NCBI GenBank assembly: GCA_037074705.1 | Contig: CM073590.1 | Coordinates: forward strand, 44,396,395 to 44,460,394 | Origin: Zhengitettix transpicula | Taxonomy: Eukaryota > Arthropoda > Insecta > Orthoptera > Tetrigidae | Reading direction: 5' to 3' | Length of the DNA stretch: 64,000 nucleotides | In this document: positions 23,112-37,956 of the stretch, piece after piece | Layout of the letters: every line of letters starts with the position of its first letter | How positions within the stretch are numbered: the first letter of the stretch is position 1 | The notes under the pieces: generated by a model | What the model saw: only the letters and a program-made list of their open reading frames with translations | The model's database searches: none | What the model was told of the DNA's origin: nothing | Translations under genes and position numbers: made by a program

Positions 23112-26100
23112 TATCTTTTCATATTTTAGAGAGAATTTAAGTGACTAGGAGTAGAGATTTTACTTGTTGTTAATATTTCGATTAAATTAATTAATAGGGT
23201 AGAAAAATATATAACTTTGTTTCACTATTTATTGGCTTGTAGAATATTTAAATACAATGACCACCTATGTTGTCATTTTCAAGGAAATTTTTTTTTCTTA
23301 ACATCTTCTGTATATGAGTTATTTAATGTATTAAGGCAGTGAAAAAATACTAAAAAAATTATTTCAATTCTCATTGTATTTCAAAAATAATTATTTGTTA
23401 CAATACACTTGAATAAATGGAATTTAGAAAATAAAGCAACAATATATTCCGTGTATTTAACATTGTAGGATTGGTTAATCTGTTCATAGAATCTCTTTGC
23501 TCCATACGAAGTTCCTGTGTCCTTGAAGCGTGAATTACAGTGGTCTATTAGATATATTTCTCTGGCAAAGCGTCTTTTAGTATCTCTGGGTATTTATCTT
23601 TGGCGCAATTTTATGATAAGTAAAATATTTAGTGTCAAGGAATTATAATATTGTTTAAAAAATATATTGTAATGTTTTGCTTTTCTTCTGTGTAACATCA
23701 AGTTCCATTTTACTCATCGATTTCCAACGGATAATGTGAGGTAAGGTTGAAGGCATAACATTGACTGAAGCATATTATCGCATTTCGTAGCTTCTTCTAA
23801 CAACTGTGACGCATAAGTCGTTTGTTTATAATATATATCTTGTACCAAAGTTACATGTCTCTGTTGGGCGGTAATTTCATATGTGTGGTTCTGAATAGGG
23901 TAGTGAACGAGACTTCTAAATATGGAGTATGTTCGAAATTATGCTGGTGAATTAACATAGGCCGTAGTTATAAAAGTTTTGATGGACTAATTCATCGGTA
24001 TTCCGCATACATTCTGCAGTTGAAGTGAACTATTTCCCATCTTATTGGAAACAATTAGAATTTTAAATTTGCCTATTTTAATTTTGGCAAAGTTACTAGT
24101 TTACTAATACACATTTACAATAATTCTTTTGGCTCAAGTTTTTGCAATATATTTAAAAAGTGCAAGAAAGTTACTGATTTATGCTTTCAATTAAGTTAGT
24201 ATGTAATAAAACACATTTTTGCTATATTCGTAAAAATTGATGAGGATATTTACTAGTGTAGCTTTTTAAAGAGCTACTACATGTATTGTAATACCTGAAT
24301 AAGGCTAAACAATTGTTGAACATTTATTGAAATTATTTCACTTTATCAGGTTAATGATTTTTTTGTACTTATTTTATAATATGAAGAGTGAAAGGGAAAA
24401 AGCTGTGATTTCTTTACAATTGTACCCATTAATTGCAGCTTTTCTAGAATTTTGTGTGAAAATGTAGCCTTGACATGTAATTTATTGTTCCATTTTTACC
24501 TATTTATGCATAGTCGTATAATTGTATTGGTTACTAAAACTTCCTGTTCATAAGGAACTTAAAAAAGTATTGGTGTGTTATGTGTTATTGAGTAGAATAA
24601 AACTGATCTCACTTATTTTGAAATAGGAGAAAGGAATTTTGTTAAATTGTATTAGCATATTTGGAATGTCACTAAAAGGAGCCATTGGGTAAAAGGATAA
24701 TAAATGATTGGCAACAAAGTATTCACAAGTCTTGTTTCTTGTAAATTAAATAAATTGATCTCAAAATCTCCTCGTAGGGGAAGGTGGGTTCAAATTATCA
24801 TACAAAGATGAAACTTATGTCGATATTATGTGGTTTTGTCATTTCTGGTACAGTCTAATTCTATTTTGTTGGGCTCTCTACCCATACTCACGATTTATAA
24901 ACTATGGTCATTTCATATCCTCAGTGTTACATATTTGTATTTAAAGGTCATGAAAGAAAGCGCATAGTTAATTAATTGATGTTGCTATGATGAATAGGTA
25001 TTGCAGTTTACACATTTATAAATACTATGTGACAATAAAAATTTTGAATTATCTCTCTCTGGTTTGCTCCATTCATTTGTTGACATATGAAATAGGTAAT
25101 GTGAATATTTGTTTCTGACATCCAGAAGAAAGTGCACACAGTGTAATTTAAGTAGTAGTAATGAAAAGCAGTTATGCACCAAAAGTAAGATTGCATTTAT
25201 ATCTAACTATACTTCACAAAGTTTCCTTAGAAATGTAACAACTGTGTTAACATGTAATGAAGTTTGATATTGTATTGTTTATCTTTTGGAGATATGCATT
25301 ACTTGGTATTGCAGTTGAATTTTTTTAAAATGACAGATAATGGAAATATATTTAATTGTACATAAAGATGTGTGTAAAAAGATTTGGAAAATAAATTGCT
25401 TTTAAGCCTCATACACAAACAATACATGAATGAAAACAAACTAGGTGCCTAGAAGTTACCTTCTCTCAGTGAGTAACTTCAGTCTGCAAATGTGTCAAAA
25501 TATTCTTTGATACTTTCAGTAAAAGTAATGTAGGTAAAAAAAGTATGTGAATATGAATTTTTTGCTTTAATTAAAAAGTGGAATTTTTTTTGGGACTGTG
25601 GGATATAAAACTTAAATCATACTGCAATCAAATTAAAAAAGAAAGTGCTCTACAAGAGTTTCCTATAAAATACAGCACTTTCACTAATGAAGATAACAAG
25701 TAAGTGCCCCATTCGAGGACAATTTTGTTGAGAAGTAGAAACAAAGCAGGAATGTAGTATGTGATACCTACCAAAACACATGAGGGATCATCAAATGGTG
25801 CTCCATAGCAGTAAGGAATTATTCATGTACAGAGATATCTGAAACAGGTACATTAGTGAGTGATTTGGATCTCCTGCAAGAATTGGGAACTATCTGTATA
25901 TTATATTCATACAATTACCTATACACAATAAACATTTTGTCTTCATTTTTCAAAATTTTCATATCTACCTCAAAACCTTTTAGTTGCCTAGACAGCCACA
26001 TAGTTGTGTCCTTGTTATGGTCCCTGGTCCTACATATTGTGATAAGGAATCATCATTCACAGAAAGGTTTCAAGTTCCCGAGTTTTTTGTAACTTGAACT

Positions 26101-28053
26101 AGACAGCGTGTCTGATGAAATATCTATTTTCTCGTCAAAATGTTCCTCCACCTTTTCTTAAGTCATTTCAACAAAACTAAAACATGTTTTACTAGCTTAC
26201 TGCTAAGTAAACACAATTGAAACATTCGGAGAGAAGGGTGTACACTTCTGTTGGAAGAAAGTTTCTGTTAACTTGTACCAGTTATTGCCTCTGTGTAAAC
26301 TGACCTTAAGTATAAAAATTATTATTTCTAAAAAGTTTATTGTAAGTTTAACAAGTTCACATAACCCCCCCCCCCTCCCTCCCTCCAGACCTAAGTGTGT
26401 TAGGCTGTGTATATAGGAATGAGAGGGAGATTCATAAAAATTAAAACAAGGTGGTGTATTTACATATAATTTATGTGTGTAGGAAAGACAAATTATCTGG
26501 CTTACCTGAAATTGAATGCTAGTGTCACCTTGTTAGACAAGAACTATTTTGGAAATACACACAAGGTGACAGGTACAAATTGCAGTGTTTTTTCTTGTAG
26601 GAGTTGGCATTTAAAAATATCATAAAACAACCATTATAAGTTAACAAAAAGATAAAGAAGTAGCCAGATAAACAAAGTAAAGAGATAAGTAACTTTTTCT
26701 AGATTCCCAACAACTAATTTGATTTAATAGTAAATTAAAGCACCTCAAAGTCTTCAATAAATTTTATTTGCAATCATCAGCTTTTGACGATCTGAAATTT
26801 CCAGCATTCATCATCATGTAAAGGCACATACATTATCTTTTACACTACCTTTATAATTAAATCATTACCTGTTTACTTATGCCCAAAAGAACTGAGATTG
26901 GTGTTCAATTCAGAATTTTGAAGTTTTATTCGTCAAGAAGTTCTGCCTCCATTGACATAAGAGGGGAATGAAAAAATGGATAAATAATCAAATAAGTCTA
27001 TTTTTACTTTTTTACTTAACTTAAAAAAATATTGATTAAAGCACAATGATGAAATTTTGAGTGTTACAAGGTACTTGAAGGGTATTTTGTGAAAATTTCA
27101 GATTTTTTGATTCAGTCCTTTATGAGATATACCTGTTTGAAAATTGGAAATTTTGGACAAATTATGATATTTGAAGGCCTGTAAAACTTGGAAGAAAGCA
27201 TTTAAAAGGTGTCAAAAAAAAGTATTGTCTATTATATTTTAAGGGGGGAAAAACCATTAAAGTTGTGTTATAGTCCCTTTGGAAAAATTTTCATTTTTGT
27301 CTAATTAAAACACATTTTTCTAGTTAAGGTTAAGGTCATTTCCCTACAACTTAACACATTTTTGGACCCAACATGATTGATAGATGGTTTCATGAGAATA
27401 AGATGGTTTTTATTTCAAGTTGATACCTTAATACACAAAAAATTTATTTAACGTATTGCAAACCTCTGAAAATGCCAAAAATGGCTAACTCTCATAAACA
27501 AAATGCTCACTAAAATCCAAAGTAGTTGTAATAAAATTGTAAAGTAAAAATCGTTTTGAACTCCCAGATATATAAACAGAAAGTCCATGTCCAAAAATAA
27601 ATATATGTCCGCAACAAATTATTATTTTATTGGTTGATTCATATGGATTGACCCCTTCTTTAAGGTACCAGGAGTAATTTTGTACTGTTTTATTCAGTAA
27701 CATTTTTACACACTTTTATTTTGTGTTGTAGAAGAATTCCCAAATACCGTCAGTCATCATCCTGATGTTTTTCAAGTTAGATGCTGTGGGGTTAGGTCAG
27801 GGAGGGTAAAGTTTATGGGTAAATGTAACAAAACTGATTCTATTACTGCTGGTTAAATGAAATGTTTACCACAAGGTTAATGTGGAATAAATTCCTTCTC
27901 TGGGCTAATTTAAATAAGTACCTGGGCACTCAGGTAGTATGCTTCTAAATATTTATTAAAAAGTCTTTATCTGAGATAAAATATATTTATAAAAAATATA
28001 AAGTATTGAAATAATGATTTGTCAAGCTACATTAATACAAGTTTCTATTTCAG
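23112..28053. other. No gene recognised; upstream region of the zinc-finger gene
   Basis: About 5 kb of AT-rich sequence without a supported coding exon. It may hold the promoter and non-coding first exon of the plus-strand zinc-finger gene, but I could not locate either. Included are a C-rich low-complexity run at 26366-26390 and a partial MITE-like piece at about 26495-26575 (GGCTTACCTGAAATTGAATG, with a small GTCACCTTG/CAAGGTGAC inverted repeat). Confidence 0.4.
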
Positions 28054-28106
28054 TGCCCCCAAGCTCTGTGGATAATGATTTACTATTTGACAGCTCATCA
28101 GATGAA
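28054..28106 (+). other. Candidate upstream exon of the zinc-finger gene
   Basis: A 53-base segment between a good acceptor (TTTCTATTTCAG) and a good donor (GAA then GTATGT). One frame reads PPSSVDNDLLFDSSSDE. Joining it to the next exon at its most obvious acceptor (29392/29393) runs into a stop in this frame. Either it is untranslated, the downstream acceptor is different (one at 29397 would keep the frame), or it is not an exon. Confidence 0.35.
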
Positions 28107-29421
28107 GTATGTCCAATTTTTATGGTTTATGATAGAAGCTGTGTGCTGAATTGGATTATTTAATTGAACCAGCAAACATGAGACCCGGAGTGTCGAACAT
28201 TTATTGTGAGTATATTTGTGTGATTGGTTTAGTAATTTGCAAGTCAACAAAAGTTGCTCAAACTAAATTCATTTTCTTGCTAGAATTTATAAATGCCAAT
28301 TTTATTGTTTATGAATTATGCAGTTTTTTAAATTTAATTTTGTTCGGTCCATTACTTTAATTACTAGTGTATGTGCTAACATTCATTTCAAAGCTTTGAG
28401 GGCGTGTATCATAAATAATCCTATTATCATCAGGTAGCCTGTTCTTGTTAATTGTCAATACAAGATAATACTTTATAGTTCTTCCCAATGTAATGTTTTA
28501 ATACTGCAGTTTATTTGTACTACATGTATATTGTAATGCAAACCTAATGTTTACATCATCTTATGCAACACAAATCTAGTCTAATGTTTTCTAGCAGTGT
28601 TGAGTTGCTGATTTGAGGTTAACATAGTAGATTTATGTAATATATGTTGGTTTACTACTTCCAATAATATTTAAAAAAGAAATAACTCAGACCGGGAGAA
28701 TTGAATAGCCGTCTTCCTACTTTGTACTGTTTATGTATCTTTGCTTAACACAGGTTTCTAGGAAATCCTATTCTCAAGTGCCCCTCTTATCCTAGTAATC
28801 TCATAAAATTGGCCAGAATTGGGTTTTTGTCCATGTGGATGGTTCTCTCTTAATGTTCTATAATTATACACTATATACATACATACATATATATATATAT
28901 ATGTATAACTGTATTTATTTAACAAAAAACTCCAAATCCTATTCCAGAATTTTAAAATGCTTATTTATGTACAGAAAATTATATACAACCAGAAGAATGT
29001 TTCAGTTGGAGTGTGCATTGGCTCTTTCATTTATCAGTCATAATGTTTCTGTACTGTAAACATATTTTTATTAAGCATTAGATGTTCACAATTTACTGAA
29101 GCATGCACATTAGCCTTCGGTAGTTTCAAAAGCAATAATTAAGTCAAATATGTTATAATGTTTAGAATTAGTTGGCCGAATTTTATTTGAACACATTTTA
29201 ATTATTCTCTTTTTATGTTGGGAAATGCTTGTTTATTACACTTTAATGTTGATATTTTTAAATATTGAAATATTTTATGTTTTATTGAATTATTTGAACG
29301 TAATCCTATGTAATATATGTACATTAATTTGTCTGTTAATAATTATAACTTTTCAAGTTAGTGACTTAATTAGCCTTTACGATTTATTTCAGGTAAGACA
29401 GGAGATGATGACCAGGAAGGT

Positions 29422-32400
29422 ATGATTTATAAAGATGGGCAATTAAAATGCCATTCTGAAGAATGGAACAAAGCTTTAGAAGAGTTGAGTGAAGTGGCTA
29501 GCCAGTTTTGCAGATTATGTGCTAAGACTTCTGATGAATTGGTTCCAGTTTTTGGAGAGCAGGGAATTGAATTAAAATTAGAGGAGAAAATACACACTCA
29601 TCTTCCTATTATGGTATTTCATTCATCTTGGTCACATGGATTATATTACTACTTTGTCTTTTGAAATACACTTGCTCTATTAAAGTGTATGCAGTCCTGT
29701 TGTTTCTTTGTTAAAATGAATTTGCAAGTCGTTGCTCATTAATTTAAGTATTAGGTTCGTTATAATTCTTTGTTAAATTAAATTCCATCTGGCCAAGATT
29801 TAAAAAAAAAATTTTTTAGTTATACCTGTTATTGATTGTCTGAAGATATTAAATAATATAAAATTGATTCTATTGCAGATAACACCTGAAGATTTGATGC
29901 CAATAAGTCTTTGTAATCCTTGCATTTCAAAATTAGAAGTTTGTCATCAGTTAGTTACTTCTTGTTTAGAAGCTGATACTAATTTGAGAGCTATATTAAA
30001 ATTTCATGAGTTGTTTCAAGATGAGGTAATGTACAATGTTAATGTAATTGATGTAGTTGTTTTTAATAAAAAAATTGAAAATATTTTAACTGATAAAACT
30101 GAATTAAAAGATAATTGTTTAGAAATTATTCCAGCACAGTAAAATTTATAGAGGTTTTGACAATTCAGTTCAGGTATTCTATTTTCCTCAGAAATAACTT
30201 AATATCAAATAATTATATGAGATGTCATCTTAGTATTTCTAGATTGAACTTTGTGTTTTGTAAATTCAGTTTTGTTTTTCAGGTTATTGAGTGTAATATG
30301 GAAGTAAATTATGCAGGAAACTTAAAACTATAATTTTGTAAAGTAAATTAAGTTTTAGTTGTAAATGAAAATAATGATAATTATATATACATACATATAT
30401 ACAGGCATTTTTTTCTACAGTATGCAGATGATTGTGAAGGATCCACACTTCACACTGAAAAGTCTAATGTCAATGGGGGTAATTCAACAATTGAAATAGA
30501 AAATAATGTTATTGGAGCCCATGACTCTAATCGAAAATGTGAAGTTATTTATGAAGAGCAAGAAAGTTATGTTGATGATGTTATATCAAATTCTCCCGTA
30601 TCAGAAATTGTTCAGAATTCAGCTGCTGCTAATGACTACAATGAAGTGAGTCCTAAAATAGAACTCATAGATCCTAATATTTCTGAACAAGAACAACAAG
30701 ATGATGTAATTGTAGGGGTCTCTGATCCTACTGATTTCATGGAAACTGGTGAATTGGCAAGCAAAAATGAATATACGGGACAAGATAATGCAATGACCAG
30801 CAATGAAAAGGTACTACATTTGCATTTAAAATGTTTGTACAACACTTCTGATTTGATAAATTAGGTTCAAATATTGATTAAAAAGTTATTGGACACGACT
30901 GTAGAAATAGGCAAGTTAATATTTTTGTATGTTTCCTTAGGCATACATGTTAATGTTTTTGTTTCAATTAGTTGTGTGTACTTACAGACATACATACATA
31001 CATAACACACGTGGATAGGAAATTTAAACACTGGCAGGCAACTATCGACACCCAACAAGTTTCTCTCAAGGAGAGGTCATAAAAATTAATATATAATGTA
31101 ATATAACCTACATAAATGCTGTTTACATACACAATATACAAACTGGAGGTGCAAAGTAAAAATTAAAGCAAGTAAGTGTGATAGGGGAAAGACAGTTTTT
31201 AGAGGATGTTGAGTCCAGAACTTTGCCTAGACTGTAGGATGTGTTGGAAAGAGTGTTTCCAAAGTTGAAGAAAAGAGAGTAACAGGACAGTTGACTTACC
31301 TTAAATCAACAGGTGGTGTAGTCAGCAGGTACAAAATAAAAATTCAAGTTAAAAAGTGAGTGAGATTGGGGAATGAATTAAACATAATAATCCTTATTAT
31401 AATATTAGAGGATGTTGAGTTCAGGACTTTGCCTAGACTGTAGATTGTGTTGGAAAGAGAGTTCTGAAAGATGGAGCTCGGCATAAGATAAATAGGGTAA
31501 AGGAGAGGGAGGTGTTGTAAGGCTTTAAGAGTTGTCAGTATGAAGCATTGGTTGAAATTGTTGGAGTTGTGACATGAATAGGGCATGAATAGTTATTGGG
31601 AATTTGGTTTGGTACAGTTTGACAGTGCATTCAAGAAGACGTCATTTTGTTTGGCTGATATAGAAAGCAGGTCAGAGTATGCAGTTATGTATTATCTTTG
31701 TTTCAATTTACTACTGTACATATGTATGTATTGTGAACACATCTTTATGTTTTTCAGGGTGAAAACAAACCAAAGTACAAAGTTGTAGTTGTCAAACTTA
31801 AATCATCCCCAAATGTTGCTCAAGAACTGCAGATATCAAAGGCACTTCAACTATTGAAATCAGAAGACCAAGATTCGGAAACACACAGTGTTGTTGATAG
31901 TGGTGAAGAGTAAGTACTTATTATTACTATAAAAAAGCTTATAATTTATAATTGTTTTAATGAGTTATTTGTTGTCATATATAATGATGGCATAATTATT
32001 TTTGGTTGGGTAGGAAATAAATGGTTGATTTGTTGATAGGGCCATTAATTTCTAAAATGTTTTCAATAATCAATAACAAAAAAATGAATGAAAATTATTG
32101 ATTTAATTAAATTAAATTATTGGATTCTAAAAGTATTCAAATTTTAATTAAAGTGAGTATTGGTAAAAGTCCATCTCATGTGATCAAACCATTTAAGAGT
32201 ATAGTCAAGTAAGATGTTTTCTGTTGTACAAATGAAATAAAATCTTAGATGAAATTTCTGCTAAAATGTAAAGTTCTTTCTTAGGTTACAATTAGATGAA
32301 CATGAAAAATCAAATTCAGGAGAATTTCCTTATGAATGTGGAACTTGTGGGAAGCAGTTTCAAAAAATTCATCAATTAGCTCAGCATACTACAATTCATG

Positions 32401-33431
32401 ATGATGCACGTCAACATAAATGCCAAATATGTGGTAAGCGCTTCAATAGAAGAGGTAATATGTTGGTTCATCTCAAAAGGCATCAAAACACAAGTAATTT
32501 TACTTGTAAAATCTGTTATGATTCATTTAGTACTTTTGGGGACATGCTTTCCCATCGCAAGACACATTCCAAAGAAGAAATTGAGCAAGCAATGCACCAT
32601 AAAGTTTCAAGTGGACAAATCAACGAAATTAAGTGTGAGATTTGTGGAAAAATTCTTTCTACTAAAATATCATTACGATATCATATGATGACACACTCTG
32701 GTGAAAAACCTTATCAGTGTGATTTCTGTGAGAAAAAATTCACAATGAAGACAACTTTAGCATATCATAGGAGAACTCATACGGGTGAAAAACCATATCA
32801 GTGCCGATTCTGTGATGATGCTTTCCAATCAAAACAAGGCCTTGTAATTCATGAACGACTGCATACAGGAGAAAAACCTTTTCAATGTGAGCATTGTCCA
32901 ATGGCATTTAGGTCACGTGTGAATTTAAATCAACATTTAGTTGTTCATTCGGAAGCTCGTCCCTTCACTTGCCCATATTGTAATAGGGGCTTTCGCAGAA
33001 GAGATACATTAGATGTACACGTCAGAACACACACCGGAGAAAGACCTTATGCCTGTCAAGTATGTGGCAGAAGATTCAAGCAAAAAGGAGATTGTAACAA
33101 GCACCAGAAATCTCATTTCAAAGACTGTGAAAATGTCTCAAGTCTGACAAAAGATGATGATCAGTCAAAGATTGCCGTTATGAAATCAGTTGCACCATCT
33201 GAAAATTATGCATGTGTTCTTTGTGGAATTGTTTTCTCTGAAAAGTATGAAATGGAACAACATTTTGAATCCTTCCACTCTGTACAAGAAGGTGCGCCAG
33301 AAACAATTATCATCAGTACTGACAATATTATTTCTCAGGATAATGGTTTAGTTTTATCAGAAATTGCAATTGTTGGTAATGATTCTGAAAATATCATCAT
33401 TTCTGATTATAATGGTGAGAATGATGATTAA
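29422..33431 (+). CDS. ZAD-domain C2H2 zinc-finger protein (probable transcription factor)
   Basis: Coding exons: 29422-29613, 29879-30025, 30421-30810, 31758-31909, 32285-33431, all with GT/AG borders and matching phases, giving about 675 residues. Exons 1-2 make an N-terminal ZAD (zinc-finger-associated) domain with CRLC at about residues 30-33 and CNPC at about 76-79. This domain in insects dimerises such proteins and is largely restricted to arthropods. Exon 3 codes an acidic, Asp/Glu/Asn-rich linker. The last exon codes nine consecutive C2H2 fingers with TGEKP-type linkers in the second half, then a tenth finger after a gap (YACVLCG, with H-x4-H spacing), and an acidic tail ending at the stop at 33429-33431. 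The protein probably binds DNA in the nucleus; targets cannot be told. The start ATG at 29422 is inferred. The frame is open 5' of it to the acceptor at 29392, so an upstream exon could add residues. Introns are short apart from about 950 bases before exon 4. Confidence 0.9.
31121..31490. repeat. Imperfect direct duplication in an intron
   Basis: Two copies of about 170 bases (31141-31290 and 31321-31490) share AGAGGATGTTGAGT, CTTTGCCTAGACTGTAG and TGTGTTGGAAAGAG. The second copy carries an extra 26 bases. Between them at about 31293-31312 is TTGACTTACCTTAAATCAAC, resembling the M1 MITE end at 38360. Confidence 0.6.
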
Positions 33432-36400
33432 AATGGCCGTTGTGAATTGACTATTTAGGCACCTAAATGTCAATATTCTTGATTTTAATTTTGTGTTTCT
33501 TGCAAAGCGATTTCACTTTTAATTGTAAAATAAGATTTGTTGTTGCCTTGAACTTGTAGTTAAAATATTTATATATATTTATACATTATGTAATGGTTGA
33601 CGTTCATAGGCATAGATTTTATATTATCACAAATTGTAAAAATTGGTATTTAAATTCCTGTTTTAGGGAATTATTCAATTTTAACTTTATGAAAAATTAA
33701 CTGTACATAAATATTCTTACAATGAAAGAGTACAATGCATCCAAGAATAATAATTATTAAAATATTTTTAAGTGTGTTATGTGATACAGGTTAATGTAAT
33801 TATGAATTTATTTAAAACCTTTACATACAAATTTCTTGCATTAATGTGAACTCCTATTTACATATAAACAATTAAGAGACAATGATTAATGTAACATTTT
33901 GAGGCAAAATCAGTTCCTTCATTTTCAAACCTTTTCTGCTCATTTTAAAATATTGCTAGAGTTCACTTGCTGACAATGAATGTGTACCTGGGAAATACAT
34001 TAATTTGTGGCACAATAAATTTTTATTTCAGTTTATATTTAATTTATTTATAAAATTGTAATAAAATGTAAATTATTTTATTGCTACATAATAAACCATT
34101 AATAAATGAGTTAATGCACTATAATTTCAGAAGTTGTATTTTTTTAAAACAACAAAATTGGTAATATTCTTTGCTCAGATATGTTGATGCAGCTAAATAT
34201 TTCGCTTTTGGAAGGTATGAACGAAACCTCAACTTAATTAAATCAAGTTCAGCAAAATGTAATTAATAGTGTAAGTAGGAATTATAAAGTTTTACCCGCT
34301 CTTATCTTCCAAACACTTATATTATAATTATAAAATTTCTCACAAAATACTATTTCCATATGTTTTTCAATATTAACACTGAATATTATGACATGTCTCA
34401 ATCCATGTGCTCCACTAAATTGACTGCTATGTGATGATTCGTCAAAAACAGACCCTAACAACCATATAAACATTGCTAACACATTTAGAGACTAAATGGT
34501 ACACTTGTTAATATATTGTAAAAATGCCCTTAGTCCTGATAAAAAAAAGTAAGTGGTACCTGGAGTCTTGAAAGGGTAAAACATTTATCAAATTTACTAG
34601 ACCTACATTATTTCTTAGAATTTTGGGCTTTTGACCAAGTACAAACACTTTTGTTTGATCTATTATTTCACTGCAAATGTGTGGCACTGAAATGTTCCTA
34701 AACTGCTGAGAAATATTTTTTTGTATAATCATATTGGAAGTGTGTGCAATGATTGTTGCAGGATTGTTACCTGTGTTTTAATGTACATGAACTGTATTTA
34801 CCATTTGGTATGCAAATAGTCTGATTGTTTAAAAACTTTGTTTCTCACATTACCAATAGGGTAGATTTTATCGTATTGCAGAATTCCCTTGCTTAATTGT
34901 TCATGTTGATGACTGTGCCTCACATTTTTGTATTTTCTGAACCATACTTCTCTAAATGCCCTCTCACACCAGTGTGGGACATGGTTTCATTGCGAGATAT
35001 GAGCGTATTTACACCTGCACGAACTTTTTCACAACCCACTGATGGTTCGTATCTTGCACGGTATGTCCCGCATTACATCAGAAACTGAGAATCTCTCACA
35101 CTTGTCAAGATTACTATATGATTTTATCATTATAGCATCAAGTAAATTAAACAAAAATATAAAACACCTCAAAGCAATTTCATGTCATTCTTCAGGAGAT
35201 ATTGGTTCACGCTAGTGGTGTCTTCCTTTTTAATATTATCCTTAACCTTGTAATTACTAATAACTTTTCAGATTATTTCATAATTAAAAACCAATTAAAT
35301 CTTCAATTAATTTATTGTAACACACAGGAGCTTTTTTTTTTACAATAACATATTCTACATATCTTATGGAGAATATGATTTATTGTAATATACAAAAGGT
35401 AAAACCCCTAAATAATTTGATTTGTAAAGAAAATTTTGGTTTTTGCTTATATGAGAGGTTAGTCAGTATATATTCCTATGATTGTGTCTAGCGCTAAAAG
35501 CTCGTGTGTGTGAAAATAAATTTATTGAAGACTTAAATGGTTATAAATTTTGTCAAAACAATCAAGGTGTCATCCTGAAAGTAAATGTAAAATATATCTC
35601 TTTGTAGTTTCTTTAGGTTTTCCTGTAATTGTTCTCAGGTTTTCAAACGAATGGCATTTACTAAATATTATTAGGAGATGATGTCTATGGTGCTAGTAAA
35701 CAAAGCAATGTACTTAGTAAACGCCACCCATCTTGAAATCCTAGAACAATTCCAGCATCTCTATGTTGTAGCTTTGACATTAAAGTGTGATATTCACCAA
35801 AATATGAATTCCCACTCTGCAAAGATGTGAAGGGCTGTACAGTACACTGTACTGCACTTGAAGCAGGATCCCTTCTCCCATTTCCATACTGGAGAGAGAG
35901 GGCCTTTATAGTAACCTGTGTGCTGGTGCCTCTTAAGCAGAGGTGACCAATGAATAAATGAAAGCACAATTTGAAAAATGTATGTAATATATTTGCACCA
36001 CATTTCTTGACTAAGCAGCAATAAATTAAGCTTTTTATTCACCTACAAAATAAATCTCACGGGTCGACTGAAGGTTAAGTCAATAAGTAAATCTATTTAC
36101 AAGACTAAAACAAATTGGATCAGTTTGATTTCTCAACTCTTTAAGCTAGATTTTACCTAGTAGTTTTCCAAAATTTTTCAAGTTATGGAACACTAATATG
36201 TCCCTCTTCTTAAAAATGATCACTTTCCTTCATCCTACTTTTGATTTATTAATTACCTGTCCTTGGTATTCTTGTTATTGAATGCCCAAATAATAATAAA
36301 AGTAACAACAACCACATAAGAATCTATTTTAACATTAGTAGTGGTCATATTTCTGCTAGCTGCACTTCAGATTTGGCTTCCACCCAAAACCCAGCATTTC

Positions 36401-37425
36401 ATCTATCAAGAGGATCTTAATATTGTTTCTCTTGTATTTTGATTTATGTTGCAAATTTTCCTTTTACTTAATTTCTCCAAAGCATCAGTAAAACAATAGT
36501 GGTGATGGACAAAAACCTTTCCTATAACAAGATACTCCTTTTGTTTTCTCATTTTATGAAATCCACTTACTACATAAGGAGTTCAATTCCTTCATTGTTT
36601 AAATCCAAAGTTCTTCAAATTTCAGTATTTTTTTTTTATATTTTTCAGATACCCAAACAATATAATTGTGCAGTTTCTTATATTACCAGATTCAGACCAA
36701 ATTTTTATAATTATACCTTTGTTTCTATTACATCTTTGTAGATACTCTTCCTGGACATAAAATTTTCTTCCAAATATTTTGAGTATAATTATATACCATT
36801 CCATGTATTTTTTCTTTATATCTATAGGATATATACCTGCCACGTTCATTATGTATACCAGTTCTAAAAGGTTGATTAATTATTGCCTTATATTGTGCTG
36901 ATGGAAGCCTCATGTATTTGAAGCTGGTGGTGCCAAAACATTTTCCTACAGTAAGGTATCTAAAATAAACAAATATTTAAACAATTTATCTTTATAAATG
37001 AACAAAAATATGAAATTGATATTTAAATATACAGAAACATCAAAACCTAATTGTAGTGTGCTCTAATAATTGTCTAGAACACAGTTACTTCTAGATATCA
37101 ACTGTTAACTGATGAACATTTTGCTTTGACATATTTCTTCAACATTCAGAACAGGAAGGCAACAATTGTATACTTTACAAAGAGTAGTAATACATTTTTC
37201 TATTCTCCACTAAAGAATATGAAAATTTGTCATTTCTATTTTAAAAATGATAATGTTCATACCATATAAAAGTACTGAGCACTTATTAGGTAACATGTTT
37301 GTTGACACTTGCTTGCAAAAGTTACTGTGGCAATAAGCATACACTAATTTTTCTCACTATTTGTATAATATCAAGTGTTTGATGATGCATATAAGCAATA
37401 TAACACACAAAAGTTCATGTTTTAT
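33432..37425. other. 3' untranslated and intergenic region
   Basis: This lies between the convergent zinc-finger and TMEM179-like genes. Poly(A)-type hexamers AATAAA for the plus-strand gene occur at about 34014 and 34061. No further gene is supported. A minus-strand open stretch at 35685-36042 is noted among the rejected items. Confidence 0.4.
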
Positions 37426-37907
37426 TTAGATGTTTGCAATAGACTCAGGGTTTTTATCATCATCTACTTCTTGTGTTGCACTTTCCTTTTGTGCTTTGAC
37501 TTGGGTACTTCCAGAACCACCATTTATAAGTCTCTGACGCTCTCTAAACATGCTGACCCTCATATTTTCTATCTGATGGTATTGACACAATTTTAAAATA
37601 GCAAATACAGAGAGTCCTACCCAACAGGCCCAGGATGCCCAAGCTCCAAACTGAGCAGTACCCATTTCAATATAAAAATGTGCAGTATCTATCCCGTCTT
37701 GTTTATCTATTTGCTGGCCAGCAGCTATTTCACACCTGAGAAAAAGAATATAATTTAGATGTAACTTTAACAAAAAGAATTTTCAACTAAAACTGCCACA
37801 TTTCTATTCAGAATATAAAACTAAAATGTTTTACATAGTACTTTAAAATACAAATGTGGCTTTAACATAATATTAGAGCTCCTCTACACACACACACACA
37901 CACACAC

Positions 37908-37956
<49 letters not shown>

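Noticed and set aside
26366..26390. C-rich run
   Set aside because: Simple low-complexity sequence with no supporting structure.
35685..36042. Minus-strand open frame with scattered Cys/His (KRHQHTGYYKG, CFKC)
   Set aside because: Hints of a decayed C2H2 finger region, but spacing is wrong and no complete finger is present.
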